This document shows positions 9,652 to 21,076 of a stretch of 64,000 nucleotides of DNA, one piece after another. The position numbers and the translations under genes are program-made. How positions within the stretch are numbered: position 1 is the first letter of the stretch; the number at the start of each line of letters is the position of its first letter. The notes beneath the pieces were generated by a model. That model was given only the letters and a program-made list of their open reading frames with translations. It was not told the origin of the DNA and searched no databases. This DNA is from Candidatus Symbiopectobacterium endolongispinus (lineage in GTDB: Bacteria; Pseudomonadota; Gammaproteobacteria; Enterobacterales; Enterobacteriaceae). The stretch spans positions 92,621-156,620 of the forward strand of contig NZ_JAFJYB010000007.1 of the NCBI RefSeq assembly GCF_018777385.1, read 5' to 3'.

Positions 9652-10815
9652 TCAGTCCAGAATGATATGCGGGTAAAAGCGTGACAGATCCTGAGTGATC
9701 AGTTCGCGATCTTCGCGCAGACCAATGCCGCACGGCTGATCGTTGACCAGCCAACTGCCGATCACCGTATGGCTGTCACCAAAGGTTGGCAGTGGGTGAT
9801 ACTGCTGAACGATCTTGCCTTCTTCGCCGTAAGGACCGTCAACGGAGGCGATCTGCTGCCCATTTTTCACGATCTGAATGTTGGCACCTTCACGTGAAAA
9901 CAGCGGTTTAACCACGTAGCTGTCGAGTGGCGGGTGATCGTCATCAGCAAAGAAGTAGGCGGGCAGCAGGTTGGGATGATTGGGGAACATTTCCCACAGC
10001 ATCGGCAGCAACGCCTTGTTAGAGATGATGCTTTTCCAGGCCGGTTCCAGCCAGCGCACTCCTGCATCTTCCAGCTTGGTGGAAAATATTTCGCGCAGCA
10101 TGAATTCCCACGAGTAGAGCTTGAACAGGTTGCCGATCACCTGGTTTTGCATATCGGTGAATTGGCCTTTTTCACCCAGCCCAATCTCTTCCATGTAGAG
10201 AAATTCCGTGGGCACGCCCGCTTCCAGCGCGCAATCCTGAAGGTACTGCACTGTACCGCGATCTTCTTCGGTATCCTGACAGCAGGCCATATGCAGTAGA
10301 CCGAAGCCGTGATTGAGGCGCAGTTCTTCAAAGCGGGCGATCAGCGCTTCCTGAATGCTGTTGTACTGATCGGCATCCTGTGCCAGCTTACCGGCTTCTT
10401 TCTGATCTTCCAGCCATAACCATTGAAAAAAGGCCGCTTCATACAGCGATGTCGGCGTATCGGCATTGTTTTCCAGCAGCTTGGCCTGGCCTTTTCCGTC
10501 ATAGGCCAGATCGAGGCGCGAGTAAAGTGAGGACTGCTGGCTGCGCCATGAGCTTCTGACAAATTCCCATGTGTGCTTGGGAATGCAGAATTTGGTCAGC
10601 AATGCATCGCTGCCGACCACCTTTTCGACTACTTGCAGACACATCTGGTGCAGTTCTGCAGTTGCCGCTTCCAACTCTTCAATCTGCGCCAACGTGAACT
10701 GGTAGTAAGCATTTTCACACCAGTAGGGCTCACCGTACATGGTGTGAAAGTTGAAACCAAACTCTGTCGCCTTTTCACGCCAATCCGGGCGTTCGGCAAT
10801 ATCAACGCGCTTCAT
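9652..10815 (-). CDS. ygiC: Glutathionylspermidine synthase-like ATP-grasp protein YgiC
   Basis: YgiC has the C-terminal amide-ligase (Gsp synthetase) domain without the amidase domain of true glutathionylspermidine synthase. It is predicted to join an amine and a carboxylate using ATP, but its substrate is unknown. The 387 residues align end to end with E. coli YgiC (386). Conserved blocks include [45 protein letters not shown] and [17 protein letters not shown]. It follows ygiB by 11 bp in the tolC-ygiB-ygiC order, so it probably shares their transcript or that of ygiB. The gene is intact. Confidence 0.93.
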   Translation of the reverse strand: MKRVDIAERPDWREKATEFGFNFHTMYGEPYWCENAYYQFTLAQIEELEAATAELHQMCLQVVEKVVGSDALLTKFCIPKHTWEFVRSSWRSQQSSLYSRLDLAYDGKGQAKLLENNADTPTSLYEAAFFQWLWLEDQKEAGKLAQDADQYNSIQEALIARFEELRLNHGFGLLHMACCQDTEEDRGTVQYLQDCALEAGVPTEFLYMEEIGLGEKGQFTDMQNQVIGNLFKLYSWEFMLREIFSTKLEDAGVRWLEPAWKSIISNKALLPMLWEMFPNHPNLLPAYFFADDDHPPLDSYVVKPLFSREGANIQIVKNGQQIASVDGPYGEEGKIVQQYHPLPTFGDSHTVIGSWLVNDQPCGIGLREDRELITQDLSRFYPHIILD

Positions 10816-10826
10816 GCTTATGTCCC

Positions 10827-11495
10827 TTAGCCACCCATACTGCGAGAAGATGAGCTGGAACCGGTGCTGGCGCTGCTACGTTGCATACTGGTCTGCTTGG
10901 CAACGCTTTCGCCAAAACCACCACGGGTGATGGTGTTAGTGGTCGCGGGTTTAGGAGCCAGTGCTGTTTTGGGGACGGTAACGGTACGACCTGAGGTGGC
11001 AGCGCCGTAGCTTTTACCGCTGGCGTCAACGAACTGACCGTTGGCTGGGCTTGCCGGAGAGCGGGAAGAGAACAGCGGCTGCTGGGCAAAGCCCGCGCCC
11101 CCACTCATCATGCGGCCCATCATGTAACCAGCCATCAGCGGCATCCAGGAACTGCTGGTTTGTGTTGGCTGAGCGGCGGTGCCTGCCTGAGCCGGTACTG
11201 GTATACATTGCGCTTCGCCAAATTCTGCGACGCAGTCTTCTTTTCTGGCGTATTTCGGTGCGGTTTTTTCGGCTTCTTTCAGCGCGTTGTTGTACGCCGT
11301 GGTGCACTGTGCGCTCATGGACGGGTTCGTCGCCGAGCAGTCATCCGCATTTTGATACATCGACACGGTTTCGTCGGTCTGTTCGCAACCGGCCAGAATA
11401 AACGCAGCACTGATCGCAAGCGCAATCGGTGCCAGACGATAGGAGCGCCACCCTTTTCGGAAAGCGTCCTTCTGTATATTTTCTGTACGTTTCAT
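10827..11495 (-). CDS. ygiB: Putative lipoprotein YgiB (DUF1190)
   Basis: YgiB is a conserved enterobacterial protein of unknown function, often next to tolC. The 222 residues match E. coli (223). An N-terminal hydrophobic stretch ([14 protein letters not shown]) ends in the lipobox LAGC, so the mature protein should be a lipoprotein. The middle holds conserved Cys residues ([38 protein letters not shown]) and the C-terminus is rich in Gly, Ser and Thr ([10 protein letters not shown]). A strong terminator separates it from tolC upstream; ygiC follows directly. The gene is intact. Confidence 0.92.
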   Translation of the reverse strand: MKRTENIQKDAFRKGWRSYRLAPIALAISAAFILAGCEQTDETVSMYQNADDCSATNPSMSAQCTTAYNNALKEAEKTAPKYARKEDCVAEFGEAQCIPVPAQAGTAAQPTQTSSSWMPLMAGYMMGRMMSGGAGFAQQPLFSSRSPASPANGQFVDASGKSYGAATSGRTVTVPKTALAPKPATTNTITRGGFGESVAKQTSMQRSSASTGSSSSSRSMGG

Positions 11496-11663
11496 GTGGT
11501 TATCCCAGAGGGTAAGGCGTCAATGCCAAAGGTGTGCCAAGTCTGCATTAGCATAGGGGATGGCTGGCTGAATTTAAAGCATTATGCCTGTCAGAACGCC
11601 TAATCTTTACGTTGCTATACATTTTATTGCGTGCTTGGACGGCGTGGAATCAATTCAAGGCAA

Positions 11664-11697
11664 ACAAAAAGGAGATACGCTGCGTATCTCCTTTTTG
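11664..11697. terminator. Terminator between tolC and ygiB
   Basis: A 9-bp perfect stem (GGAGATACG / CGTATCTCC, 11671-11679 and 11683-11691) is extended by CAAAAA / TTTTTG on either side. On the minus strand it ends tolC transcription with a T run, and it works in both directions. Confidence 0.88.
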
Positions 11698-11726
11698 TTA
11701 TCAACCGTCAGAACCGTGCGATCTGA

Positions 11727-13106
11727 TTAGCCGCGCGGCGCTCTCGGCTCCGGTGCTCTGCTGTCAGTAAAGACTGGTGACGTGGAAACGTCCTGACCTA
11801 ACGCGCCGTTCAGCGCCTGCAAGTCGTTTTCATTCAAGGCGCCCAACGCTGATTTAATGTTCAACTGGTTGATCAGGTAGTCATAACGCGCGTTAGAAAG
11901 CTGCTGCTTGGCGTTATATAACGTGGTGGTGGCATCCAACACGTCAACGATGGTACGCGTACCCACCTGATAGCCCGCTTCCATCGCATCCAAAGAGCTT
12001 TGCGCAGATACTTCGGCCTGTTTGTAAGCGTTGATGCTGCTGATTGAGGCAGAAATATTGTTAAACGAGGAGCGCACGGTCTGCACGACGGAGCGATGTG
12101 CGCTTTCCAGCAGTTCGCTGGCGCTGACAAAGCTGTGCTGCGCCTGTTTCACGCGTGAGCTTGTGGCACCACCGCTGTAGAGCGGCACGGTTAATGACAG
12201 GCAGATTTTGTTTTGGCCTGCATCGACCTCCGACGCTGTCTTATTTGCACCAGAATTGCGCATATTGCTGACGCCGGAGGAAGCCGTCAGATCCAACGTT
12301 GGCATATGACCGGTTTCCGCTGAGCGAATCTGCTCACGCGCCAGATCCTGGCTGAGTCGCGCGGACAACAGGCTCAGGTTATGGCTTTCCGCATCTTTCA
12401 GTAAGGTGGCGATCGCTCCCGGTTTCTCGGTGGAGAAACGGGTGATGTTCAGCCCTGCAAGTCGCTGGTATAAGTTGCCGCTGACCTGACGCAGATTTTC
12501 CAGCGCGTTATCCAGCGTGTTGCGTGCGGACACTTCGTTGGCCAATACGCTGTCGTATTGGGCACGGGCGTTCTGTACGTCGGTGATGGAGACCAATCCA
12601 ACATTAAAACGCTGGGTGGTTTGATCGAGCTGGCGGTAAATCGCCTGTTTCTGGGCGTTAACGTAGGAGAGCGCATCAATGGCGCGCAGCACGTTGAAAT
12701 AGGCGGTAGCGGTTGTGAGGATCAGCGACTGTTGGGCCGTCTGGTAGGTCACATCTTGAATGCCAGCCTGCTTTTCTTGCAGCGTCATGGCGCGCCATTT
12801 GGACATATCAAACAGGGTCTGGGTCAACTGCAAGGAACCGCTGGTAGCATTACTGTTGACGCCGTCCTGCGCACCGCGAAAGTTTTTGGTGTAACCGTAG
12901 TCAGCACCGAGCCCGAGTTGTGGCAACAGGGGGCTGCGAGCCTCGTTGATTTTCTCGAAAGCGGCATCACGGGTGGCAGCCGAGCTGCGCAAATCCGGGT
13001 TGATGGTTTTAGCTTGTTGATAGACCTGTAACAAATTTTCCGCGTGACCCACGGCGCTAAAGCCGCTCAGGCTCAGACCAATAAGAAGAGGGAGCAATTT
13101 CTTCAT
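11727..13106 (-). CDS. tolC: Outer-membrane efflux channel TolC
   Basis: TolC is the trimeric outer-membrane duct used by AcrAB-type pumps and type I secretion. The start at 13106 gives a clean signal peptide (MKKLLPLLIGLSLSGFSAVG, cut after HA), and mature ENLLQVYQQAK is the classical TolC N-terminus. Two outer membrane efflux repeats follow. The family motifs LTQTLFDMSKW and YQVGTRTIVDVLDATTTLYNAKQQL are present. The protein is 459 residues against 493 in E. coli, because the variable C-terminal tail is shorter. It is divergent from nudF across 287 bp. The gene is intact. Confidence 0.95.
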   Translation of the reverse strand: MKKLLPLLIGLSLSGFSAVGHAENLLQVYQQAKTINPDLRSSAATRDAAFEKINEARSPLLPQLGLGADYGYTKNFRGAQDGVNSNATSGSLQLTQTLFDMSKWRAMTLQEKQAGIQDVTYQTAQQSLILTTATAYFNVLRAIDALSYVNAQKQAIYRQLDQTTQRFNVGLVSITDVQNARAQYDSVLANEVSARNTLDNALENLRQVSGNLYQRLAGLNITRFSTEKPGAIATLLKDAESHNLSLLSARLSQDLAREQIRSAETGHMPTLDLTASSGVSNMRNSGANKTASEVDAGQNKICLSLTVPLYSGGATSSRVKQAQHSFVSASELLESAHRSVVQTVRSSFNNISASISSINAYKQAEVSAQSSLDAMEAGYQVGTRTIVDVLDATTTLYNAKQQLSNARYDYLINQLNIKSALGALNENDLQALNGALGQDVSTSPVFTDSRAPEPRAPRG

Positions 13107-13393
13107 GTGCATTCCTTGTTGTGCAGCTAAGGCAACGATGTAGCGGAGATAGCGCTGTCAAAAAACGAACCCGGCAGATTCTATCAGAATGTGCCAATAG
13201 GATAAGTTGGCTGAACGTGCCATCTTCCCCCTGACCGACCCCATTAGGGGGTTTAATTTGCTCTCAGACCCTAACGTTTGGTCAAATAGGTGTTCTATTA
13301 ATCCAATTTATCACAAAGCATCGCAAGTATGATGTCCATCATGATACATGAGACACATCCCCGTACCTGCTGTTGCTCGCAAGGAGTTGAGGT

Positions 13394-14026
13394 ATGGCTG
13401 TGTCTGCGTCCCATCCGGCGACTTTCCATAAAGACGATGTAGAAATTATTGCACGAGAGTCGCTGTACGAGGGTTTTTTTTCGCTTGAGCGCTACCGTTT
13501 TCGTCATCGGTTGTTTAACGGTGAGATGAGCGGTGAAGTCAGCCGGGAAATTCTGGAGCGTGGTCATGCGGTTGTGCTGCTGCCATACGATCCGGTTCGG
13601 GACGAAGTGGTGTTGATTGAACAGATCCGCATTGCCGCTTATGACACCAGTCCGACCCCGTGGCTGTTTGAACTTGTGGCCGGCATGATTGAGCCAGGTG
13701 AATCTCTGGAAGCGGTAGCGCGACGCGAAGCGCAGGAAGAAGCCGGTCTCAACGTTGGGCGCTGTAAACCGATTATCAGCTATTTGGCGAGCCCGGGTGG
13801 CACCAGTGAGCGTCTGGCGGTGATGGTGGGCGAAGTCGATGCCCGTGCCGCACAGGGCATTCACGGTCTGGCCGAAGAGAATGAAGACATTCGGGTGCAT
13901 GTCGTCAGCCGCGAACAGAGCTACGCCTGGGTAGAAAGTGGAGTTATTGATAACGCGGCGTCTGTAATTGCGCTGCAATGGTTGGCGTTGCACCATACGC
14001 AATTGAGAAAGGCGTGGACGGAGTAA
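13394..14026 (+). CDS. nudF: ADP-ribose pyrophosphatase NudF
   Basis: NudF is a Nudix hydrolase that splits ADP-ribose to AMP and ribose 5-phosphate. The 210 residues match E. coli (209). The Nudix box is complete: [22 protein letters not shown], with all metal-binding glutamates, followed by the ADPRase-type proline region ([12 protein letters not shown]). It starts at ATG 13394 after AAGGAG. yqiB begins 4 bp after the stop, and cpdA, yqiA and parE follow on the same strand, as in E. coli. The gene is intact. Confidence 0.95.
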   Translation: MAVSASHPATFHKDDVEIIARESLYEGFFSLERYRFRHRLFNGEMSGEVSREILERGHAVVLLPYDPVRDEVVLIEQIRIAAYDTSPTPWLFELVAGMIEPGESLEAVARREAQEEAGLNVGRCKPIISYLASPGGTSERLAVMVGEVDARAAQGIHGLAEENEDIRVHVVSREQSYAWVESGVIDNAASVIALQWLALHHTQLRKAWTE

Positions 14027-14030
14027 ACTG

Positions 14031-14483
14031 ATGAAACGCTACACCCCGGATTTTCCGGCCATGATGCGGCTGTGTGAAATGAATTTCGCACAATTACGCC
14101 GTTTATTGCCGCGAAAGGATGAAGTCGGAGAAAGTGCGGTTTATCATGTAAATAGTGCAAGCTATCGCTTAACGATAGTGGAATCCACGCGTTATACCTC
14201 ATTGGTTGAAATCCAGCAGATTGCGCCCGCCGTCAGCTACTGGAGCCTACCAACGTTAAGCGTGCGACTCTACCACGACGCGTTGGTTGCGGAAGTGTGT
14301 GCCAGTCAGCAGATCTACCGTTTTAAAGCACGTTATGATTACCCGAATAAAAAATTGCATCAACGTGATGAAAAGCATCAAATTAATCAGTTTCTTGCTG
14401 ATTGGCTAAGGTACTGCCTGGCGCATGGTTTTGCATCGGCACCGCGAAATGCCGATTCCAGTCTGTTAGACAGATTTCAGTAA
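14031..14483 (+). CDS. yqiB: DUF1249 protein YqiB
   Basis: YqiB is a conserved small cytoplasmic protein of unknown function. The 150 residues match the E. coli protein (140) through the DUF1249 core: [19 protein letters not shown] at the start, [14 protein letters not shown], and the C-terminal half with [18 protein letters not shown] and [19 protein letters not shown]. It lies between nudF and cpdA with gaps of only 4 and 16 bp, so it is cotranscribed. The C-terminus is about ten residues longer than in E. coli. The gene is intact. Confidence 0.92.
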   Translation: MKRYTPDFPAMMRLCEMNFAQLRRLLPRKDEVGESAVYHVNSASYRLTIVESTRYTSLVEIQQIAPAVSYWSLPTLSVRLYHDALVAEVCASQQIYRFKARYDYPNKKLHQRDEKHQINQFLADWLRYCLAHGFASAPRNADSSLLDRFQ

Positions 14484-14499
14484 CCAAGGATACTATTTT

Positions 14500-15327
14500 T
14501 TGGAAAGTCTGCTGAAAGTTCCTGTGGCGAGTGGGGCCAGAATCAGGATTTTACAAATAACCGATACCCACTTGTTTGCCGGCGAGCACGAGACACTGCT
14601 CGGCGTGAACACATACCGTAGTTACCATGCCGTGCTGTCTGCCATTCAGGCGCAGGGGCAGGATGTTGACCTTATTGTGGCAACGGGAGATCTTGCTCAG
14701 GATCATTCGCAGGAGGCCTATCATCACTTCACACGCGGCATTGCGCAGCTATCTGCACCTTGCGTATGGCTGCCGGGAAACCATGATTTCCAGCCTGCGA
14801 TGGTGGATGTGCTGGCGCAGGCTGGCATTGCGCCTTCCAAGCACGTGCTGTTGGGTGATGCTTGGCAGATTGTTTTATTAGACAGCCAGGTGTTTGGCGT
14901 ACCCCACGGCGAATTGAGTGAATATCAACTCGAGTGGCTGGAGTGCAGCCTGTTGCGTTTTCCAGAGCGTCATACGCTGTTGCTGTTACATCATCATCCG
15001 CTGGCTTCAGGCTGTACCTGGCTCGATCAGCACAGCCTACGTAACTCGCACCATCTGGATGCGGTGCTGGCGCGTTATCCGCAGGTGAAAAATGTGCTGT
15101 GCGGGCATATTCACCAGGAGCTGGATCTTGACTGGAACGGGCGCAGGCTGATGGCGACGCCTTCCACCTGTGTGCAGTTCAAACCACACTGCACTAACTT
15201 TACCATTGACGATGTCGGGCCCGGCTGGCGTTATTTGGATCTGTTATCGGACGGTTCGCTGGAGACGCGCGTTTACCGCCTGAGCGGTAGCGAGTTTTTG
15301 CCTGATATGGATTCGGACGGCTATTAA
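14500..15327 (+). CDS. cpdA: 3',5'-cyclic-AMP phosphodiesterase CpdA
   Basis: CpdA hydrolyses cAMP to AMP and so lowers CRP activity. The 275 residues equal the E. coli length. It is a calcineurin-like metallophosphoesterase; the metal-site motifs are all there: ITDTHLF, ATGDLAQD, LPGNHDFQ, LLLHHHP and LCGHIHQEL. The start is TTG (14500), set by alignment of the ESLL N-terminus to E. coli, with AAGGA upstream. The stop overlaps the yqiA start as TAATG. The gene is intact. Confidence 0.95.
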   Translation: MESLLKVPVASGARIRILQITDTHLFAGEHETLLGVNTYRSYHAVLSAIQAQGQDVDLIVATGDLAQDHSQEAYHHFTRGIAQLSAPCVWLPGNHDFQPAMVDVLAQAGIAPSKHVLLGDAWQIVLLDSQVFGVPHGELSEYQLEWLECSLLRFPERHTLLLLHHHPLASGCTWLDQHSLRNSHHLDAVLARYPQVKNVLCGHIHQELDLDWNGRRLMATPSTCVQFKPHCTNFTIDDVGPGWRYLDLLSDGSLETRVYRLSGSEFLPDMDSDGY

Positions 15328-15909
15328 TGCCTACGCTACTCTACCTCCATGGTTTCAACAGTACGCCTAAATCGGCCAAAGCGACGGCGCTGGCTGCATG
15401 ACTGGCGCAGCACCATCCCCAGATAGAGATGCTGGTGCCGCAGCTGCCGCCCTATCCGGCGGAGGCGGCCGATCTGTTGGAATCGTTGGTGATGGAGCGG
15501 GTGGGGCATCCCATCGGCCTGGTGGGGTCATCGCTGGGCGGCTATTATGCCACCTGGCTGTCGCAATGTTTTACCTTGCCCGCCGTGGTCGTCAATCCGG
15601 CGGTAAAACCCTTCGAACTGTTGCTGGAACATCTCGGCGAATATCGTAACTCCTATACAGGTGAAGAATATGTGCTAGAGTCTCGGCATATTTACGACCT
15701 GAAAGTGATGCAGATTGAATCACTCGATGCGCCGGATTTACTGTGGTGTTTGCTCCAGACAGGGGGATGAAGTGCTGGATTATCGGCAGGCTGTGGCGTA
15801 TTACACGGCGTGTCGCCAGACGGTGGAATCGGGTGGGAACCACAGTTTTGTTGGGTTTGAACAGTATTTTGACCCCATTGTGCGTTTCCTTGGATTGAGC
15901 GACGATTGA
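15327..15909 (+). pseudogene. yqiA: YqiA alpha/beta-hydrolase esterase, broken
   Basis: YqiA is a small cytoplasmic esterase of the UPF0227 family acting on short acyl esters. The remains align fully with the 193-residue E. coli protein: LLYLHGFNSTPKSAKA, the nucleophile elbow [23 protein letters not shown] and, after the shift, [13 protein letters not shown] and [13 protein letters not shown]. Codon 25 is TGA (15399-15401) where E. coli has Trp, so TGG to TGA is likely. One extra G in the G5 run at 15762-15766 then shifts the frame before the catalytic His. It overlaps the cpdA stop and precedes parE by 117 bp. Confidence 0.93.
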
Positions 15910-16008
15910 CCAGTTCTGTACTGCACTGCCCTTACTGACACGTACAGCGACAATGCGTGGTCCGCGGGCAGTGCATCCTCTCAGCGCCATTCCGTTTTAC
16001 ACATTTAA

Positions 16009-17922
<1,914 letters not shown>

Positions 17923-17927
17923 TGCTG

Positions 17928-18458
17928 CTATCGCGCAATCTTGTATAAACAGAACCGCCCCAGCGCGTGACCCGCCGGTATTTTGGGATAATTAAAATCT
18001 TCACCGGTGTTGGTCATGCCTGCCTTTATCATCACACGCTGTGAAGCCATATGTTGCAGCGGGGTATAGGCGTAGACCTCTGGTGACTCAAGTTGCTCAA
18101 AGGCATAACGGATCACGCGTTTTGCCCCTTCCGTGGCATAGCCGTTTCCCCAGTGCCGCGCCTGTAAGCGCCAGCCCGCTTCGATAAGCGGCGCATGAGG
18201 AATTCCGCTCTCTTCCTTCTGCTTATGCAAACCAATAAAGCCGATAAATTCGCCGCTTGATTTCAATTCCACGGCCCAGAAGCCCCATCCTTTGTTGGCA
18301 ATATGTTTTGTGAAACGGCCTATCTGTGCATCGCTTTCTTCGCGCGACATCAGCTCAGGGAAATAGCGCATCACTTCCGGGTCGGCATTCAATTGTGCAT
18401 AAATAGGGTAATCTTCATCTCGCCATTGGCGCAGAATCAATCTTTCCGTCTCGATCAT
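17928..18458 (-). CDS. GNAT-family N-acetyltransferase (RimJ/RimL-like)
   Basis: This 176-residue protein belongs to the Acetyltransf_3 type that includes RimJ, RimL and other modifiers of N-termini or small amines. Typical blocks are TERLILRQWRDEDYP at the N-terminus, the acetyl-CoA loop region (LQARHWGNGYATEGAKRVIRYAF) and the SQRVMIKAGM segment. The substrate cannot be told from sequence. It ends 5 bp after the parE stop, in convergent orientation. The start at 18458 is followed by IETERLILR, the usual family start. The gene appears intact. Confidence 0.85.
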   Translation of the reverse strand: MIETERLILRQWRDEDYPIYAQLNADPEVMRYFPELMSREESDAQIGRFTKHIANKGWGFWAVELKSSGEFIGFIGLHKQKEESGIPHAPLIEAGWRLQARHWGNGYATEGAKRVIRYAFEQLESPEVYAYTPLQHMASQRVMIKAGMTNTGEDFNYPKIPAGHALGRFCLYKIAR

Positions 18459-18562
18459 GGCGATTTTTCTCCTTATTCACGCGAAAGGCTAACAAATCAA
18501 TGTGAAAGACGCTGACAGGCTTCATGGCTTCACAGTAGAGTAAATAAGCCCCTTAATCCTTG

Positions 18563-19638
18563 ATGACTGTGTATGATTATGGAAAAAAAGCACAAAAAAA
18601 TCCGGTTGACGCAGAAAAGCTCGATGGCGGTTCGCGCCGTGTACGGCTGGAAGATATCGCAGCGCTCTGTGGTACTTCGTTAAGCACGGTGTCTCGTGCG
18701 CTGAGCGGTGAAAAATGGGTGAGCCAGGCGCTGCGCGCACAAATATTGGAAGTGGCGCGTGCGGTGCGCTACAGCCCCGCCGTGGAAATGGGGGGCTCCC
18801 GTATCGTGCTGGCTGTCTCTCCGGTGGCGATGCTGGACTACCACCGTTATCAATTCAGTTGGTATGTCCTGCAAGGGCTGAAAGAGCGCGCCAAAGTGCT
18901 GGGACTGGATCTGGTGACCCATCCGCTTTCCGACAAAGGCACGCAGGCGCTGACCGATCTGCTTAATCAGGATGATATTGGTGGGATGCTAGCACTCACC
19001 GTCGACGATCCGGCGATTTTAGACGTTGTGGTAAACCTGAAAAACCTGCGGTGCTGGTGAACAGCGAAGATTCTCTGATGCGACTCTCCAGCGTGATGCC
19101 GTGTAACCGCTCGGCAACCCGGATGGCGGCTGACTATCTGGTGTCGCACGGGCATCGCGATATCCTGTTTTTGACCCATCCCGGACGGCGAACTATTGAA
19201 CAACGGCATGAGGGCTGGCAGGAGTCGATGCGTTATTTTCAACTGCCCTGCTCCGAGCAGCAGGTGATCAGCGTGACGGATTGGCTTCCCGAACTGGCTG
19301 AGCAGGCGGTGGTATCGTGGTTTCGAGAAAAAAAACGTACCTATACGGCGATACTATGTGCCAATGACTCATTGGCGTTAGGGGCCATTAGTGGGTTACA
19401 GCGCTTAGGTCTGGATGTGCCGGGGGATATCTCGGTGGTTGGTATGAACGACTTGCCGCAGGCCGAGTTTGCGTCGCCGCCGCTGACCACTGTGCATTTG
19501 CCGGTGCAGGAAATCGGCGTTATTGCGCTGGAGTTGTTGCAGGACATCATTGTTGGCAACGTGACGATTCCGCGGCGTATAGAACTGGCGTGCGCCATGG
19601 TCGAGCGTCAGTCCGTGGCGGCGTTAAACGCATCATGA
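18563..19638 (+). pseudogene. LacI-family transcriptional regulator, frameshifted
   Basis: LacI-type repressors bind DNA through an N-terminal helix-turn-helix and sense sugars through a periplasmic-binding-like domain. The HTH is VRLEDIAALCGTSLSTVSRA, after an unusual 26-residue N-terminal lead. The effector domain runs on with LVTHPLSDKGTQALTDLL and, after the shift, SHGHRDILFLTHPGRR, AILCANDSLALGAISG and VVGMNDLPQAEFASPPLTTV. One A is missing from an A run (19040-19044); restoring it gives 358 residues. Its position next to the MFS transporter, unknown protein and GH105 hydrolase suggests that it controlled that locus. Confidence 0.88.
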
Positions 19639-19680
19639 GGGCGAATGCCCTCATGATGCGGTGCAGCGCTTGTTACGCAG

Positions 19681-21000
19681 TTATTTGAATTTCGCCCGCT
19701 CCATAGTGGGGATCAGCAGCAGGTACATCACGCCCCAGGCGACCAGATAGGCCACGGAGCTGATAGCGAACAGCGCCCAATAATTGCCTGATGCTTCGAG
19801 TACGGCACCGATCACCGTGGAGAAGATCACGCTGCCGATCATGCCAAAGGTGCTACCGATGCCGACGACTGAACCCACCGCCGCTTTGGGGAACAAATCG
19901 GATACCGATGTCAGCAGGTTTGCTGACCAGCCTTAGTGCGCAGCAACAGCCAACCCGACGAGGGCAACGGCCAGCCACAAGCTTTCGACCTGCGTCGCGG
20001 CAAAAATAGGAATGACCGCACAGGCGCAAATCAGCATGGTGGTTTTGCGCGCTTTCGCGGCACTGAATCCCATACTCATCAGCTTGCCGGGCAACCAGCC
20101 TGCGCCCAGACTGCCGCCAATAGCAAACAGATAGATCATGATCAACGGCACACCCAATCCAGCCATATTGATATCACGGGTTTCGTTCAGCCATTTTGGC
20201 AGCCAGAACAGGAAGAACCACCAGATGGGATCGGTCAGCATCTTGCCCAATGCAAAGGCCCATAGTTGACGGTAGCGCAGTAGGTGAGTCCATTTGATGG
20301 ATTCCACGCTGACATGCTCTTCTTTGTCCTGACGGATCCAGGCCAGTTCCTCGGCAGAGGCTTTATCTTGCGGTTTGCCAAACAGGAAAAACCACGGGAT
20401 AAGCCAGACAAAACCTACCGCCCCAAGAATCAGAAACGCCCCGTGCCAGCCGTAATGAATGGCGATAAACGGAATCAAGGCAGGGGAGACAACGACGCCA
20501 AGGTTAACGGCGACGCCCAGAATCCCTGTAGCCAGCGTGCGCTCTTTCTTGGGGTGCCAGTCGGCGATGACTTTCATCGCAGCCGGGAAGTTGGCCGATT
20601 CCCCCAATCCAAGAATGACGCGCACAATGGCAAACCCGACCACGGTGCCGACCGCGGCGTGCAACATAGCGGCGGCGCTCCAGACAACCATCGCCACGGC
20701 GTAGCTGATTTTGGTGCCGAGCTTGTCAATGATACGGCCGCAAATCAGCGTGCCCGCGCCGTAGGCAATGGTGAAGGCGTTTACCAGCCAGCTGTACTCC
20801 ATTTGCGTCCAGCCGATATCTTTTTGCAGCATCGGCGCCAGCAACCCGAGCAGTTGGCGGTCCATGTAGTTCACCGTGGTGGCGAACACCAGCATCGAGC
20901 AGATAGTCCAGCGATAGCGGCCTTTGGGGGGCGCGCTGGCGGTGGTTTGGCTGTCGCCGTGAGGGACAGCAGCTTCTTTTTGGCTAACTTGAGTGTCCAT
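19681..21000 (-). pseudogene. MFS transporter, hexuronate/ACS type, nonsense mutation
   Basis: The protein is a 12-helix major facilitator of the anion:cation symporter group that includes ExuT and the glucarate/galactonate carriers (GRYRWTICSMLVFATTVNYMDRQ at the start; GLGESANFPAAMKVIADWHPKKER; FLFWLPKWLNETR). It probably imported an uronate or a similar acidic sugar. A TAA at 19933-19935 interrupts AAH*GWSANLLTSVSDLFP; family members have Gln at this place (AHQGW), so a C to T change is likely. The last two helices remain in frame after the stop. Otherwise all 439 codons are open. Confidence 0.87.
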
Positions 21001-21076
21001 AGTGATTCTCCAGCTCAGGCCAGCGGCCTGAGTGGTTGATGGTTAGGGTAGAGTGGTGTTGCGTGATGAAAAAAGG

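Noticed and set aside
20284..21039. Long open frame (251 codons) on the plus strand opposite the MFS gene
   Set aside because: It is the antisense shadow of a GC-rich transporter gene. It has a low-complexity, Gly/Asp/His-rich composition with no membrane or domain pattern.
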